A stretch of 7,269 nt of DNA, from assembly GCA_900763995.1 (NCBI GenBank), contig CAAFMK010000023.1:1-7269 (forward strand). Reading direction: 5' to 3'. Source of the stretch: an uncultured Oscillospiraceae bacterium. Lineage in GTDB: Bacteria > Bacillota > Clostridia > Oscillospirales > Oscillospiraceae. Under the pieces are notes generated by a model. That model searched no databases and was not told where the DNA came from. It was given only the letters and a program-made list of their open reading frames with translations. Position numbers and translations under genes: made by a program. Positions 6,559-7,269 of the stretch are shown here, piece after piece. The stretch's first letter is position 1; every line of letters starts with the position of its first letter.

Positions 6559-6584
6559 CAATCCTGGAACAGTTGTGGTAAGAT
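6555..6584 (+). promoter_or_regulatory. Weak candidate promoter of the HD-domain gene
   Basis: TGGTAAGAT (6576-6584) reads as an extended -10 (TGn then TAAGAT, 4 of 6). ATGGCA (6555-6560) lies 18 nt upstream as a poor -35. It would start transcription about 45 nt before the ATG at 6637. Confidence 0.35.
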
Positions 6585-6636
6585 AGGGCAGATCACATTC
6601 CGCACACAACACTTTATCATATCAGGAGGAAATACC

Positions 6637-7221
6637 ATGTCCTGTAAAGAGGAATTTATTGATATTTTTAAGGCCAATATCACCAGAGATGGGGCCGAGA
6701 AGCTGCTGGACTATCTGGAAAACAAAAGTGATTTTTTCACCGCCCCCGCCTCCGCCCGATACCACGGTGCCTACGAGGGTGGGCTGTGTGAGCACAGCCT
6801 GAATGTATACCACTGTCTGGTGGACTACCTCCAGCGGGAGCGGGTGCAGGAGCTGTATGGGCTGGAGTACAGCAATGAGTCCATCGCCATCGTCTCTCTG
6901 CTCCACGACCTGTGTAAGGTGGGCTGCTATAAAAAGGGGTTCCGCAATGTAAAAAATGATGCCACCGGCCAGTGGGAGAAGGTGCCCAGCTACACCTTTG
7001 ATGACCCACTCCCCTACGGCCACGGGGAAAAGAGCGTGTACATTGTCAATGGCTTTATCCGTCTCACCCGGGAGGAGGCCATGGCCATCCGCTGGCACAT
7101 GGGATTTTCCGGCACAGAGGACAACCGCACCGTGGGCCAGGCCCTTCAAAAATACCCTCTGGCCTTTGCTCTGACCACCGCAGATATGGAGGCCTCTTAC
7201 TTTCTGGAGGGGGAGGACTAA
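6637..7221 (+). CDS. Small stand-alone HD-domain protein (putative phosphohydrolase, YhaM-HD-like)
   Basis: A 194-residue soluble protein with a full HD-type metal site: RYHGAYEGGLCEHSLNV (41-57) supplies H43 and H53; SLLHDLCKVG (88-97) is the HD pair H90/D91 with K94; YGHGEKS (127-133) gives H129; IRWHMG (151-156) gives H154; and TTADMEAS (180-187) gives the closing D183. HD enzymes hydrolyse phosphate esters such as nucleotides or RNA ends. The pattern of HGAYEGGLCEH, HDLCK and GHGEKS is most like the HD half of the 3'-5' exoribonuclease YhaM, but the N-terminal OB-fold RNA-binding part is absent, so the substrate is open. Similar short HD proteins also occur in Clostridia and phages. AGGAGG (6624-6629) lies 7 nt before the ATG. 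A terminator stem follows, so it is probably monocistronic. HD family is sure; function is not. Confidence 0.85.
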   Translation: MSCKEEFIDIFKANITRDGAEKLLDYLENKSDFFTAPASARYHGAYEGGLCEHSLNVYHCLVDYLQRERVQELYGLEYSNESIAIVSLLHDLCKVGCYKKGFRNVKNDATGQWEKVPSYTFDDPLPYGHGEKSVYIVNGFIRLTREEAMAIRWHMGFSGTEDNRTVGQALQKYPLAFALTTADMEASYFLEGED

Positions 7222-7243
7222 AGCTCCACCACTACATAAAAAT

Positions 7244-7269
7244 GGCCCCGGCGGTAAAACGCCGGGGCC
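7244..7269 (+). terminator. Terminator stem after the HD-domain gene, cut by the window end
   Basis: GGCCCCGGCG (7244-7253) pairs perfectly with CGCCGGGGCC (7260-7269) around the 6-nt loop GTAAAA. An A-run (7238-7242) precedes the stem. The expected T tract would lie beyond the window, so the call is incomplete. It starts 22 nt after the HD gene stop. Confidence 0.75.

Larger units (their letters stand above)
6309..6636. other. Divergent intergenic region between nagB and the HD-domain gene
   Basis: This 328-nt spacer holds the nagB promoter and leader on the minus strand and a weaker candidate promoter for the HD gene on the plus strand, plus two hairpin-forming stretches listed separately. 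Between about 6445 and 6515 I see only an AT/CT-rich run and the short palindrome TGGTACCA (6511-6518). I found no convincing small gene, tRNA or known riboswitch in it. Confidence 0.7.

Noticed and set aside
5946..6581. Open frame on the plus strand antisense to the nagB start and its leader
   Set aside because: It mirrors nagB codons and continues through the nagB promoter; the sequence looks non-coding after the nagB part.
6441..6683. Small open frame on the minus strand in the divergent spacer (80 residues)
   Set aside because: It overlaps the HD gene start and has low-complexity, Cys/Trp-rich content with no ribosome site; not supported as a gene.
1..7269. Defence island, phage, CRISPR or biosynthetic cluster
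   Set aside because: All genes belong to common metabolic, transport or RNA-modification families, and I see no repeats arrays, transposases, integrases or clustered unknown genes.

Overview
The window reads as ordinary chromosomal DNA of a moderately GC-rich Firmicute. The best guess is a gut Clostridia member of the Oscillospiraceae type (Flavonifractor or Pseudoflavonifractor-like). This rests on strong AGGAGG-type ribosome sites, a GTG start, a short monomer-type NagB of Bacillus/Clostridium form, and Rho-independent terminators after most genes. The taxonomic placement is an inference from protein style; no ribosomal or other marker gene is present.

Layout. Positions 23-1204 (+) encode an M20 metallo-amidohydrolase. 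After a 106-nt leader with two hairpins comes a YfcC-family permease of the AbgT/DcuC type (1311-2723, +). This pair looks like an uptake-and-hydrolysis cassette for an N-acyl or amide-linked amino acid or dipeptide. A strong terminator (2782-2825) closes it. A separate promoter with a 15-bp palindrome over its -10 box then drives a sodium:solute symporter (2912-4450, +). A two-way hairpin terminator (4471-4504) separates the symporter from the convergent tRNA-dihydrouridine synthase (5483-4509, -). Upstream of that on the same strand is nagB, glucosamine-6-phosphate deaminase (6308-5583, -). It has its own terminator, a near-consensus promoter (6415-6444) and a structured 5' leader. A 328-nt divergent spacer separates nagB from a small stand-alone HD-domain protein (6637-7221, +), whose terminator stem is cut by the window end.

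How the genes work together. The first three genes (hydrolase and two secondary transporters) and nagB fit nutrient scavenging: amide-linked amino acids in one case, amino sugars in the other. The dus gene and the HD gene are RNA or housekeeping functions. No mobile element, CRISPR array, phage gene, tRNA or rRNA was seen. I see no convincing undescribed multi-gene system. The points worth a second look are regulatory: the palindrome on the symporter promoter, the folded nagB leader and the double hairpin ahead of the permease. Two further points are a substitution at a presumed Na+-site position of the symporter and the unassigned stand-alone HD protein.
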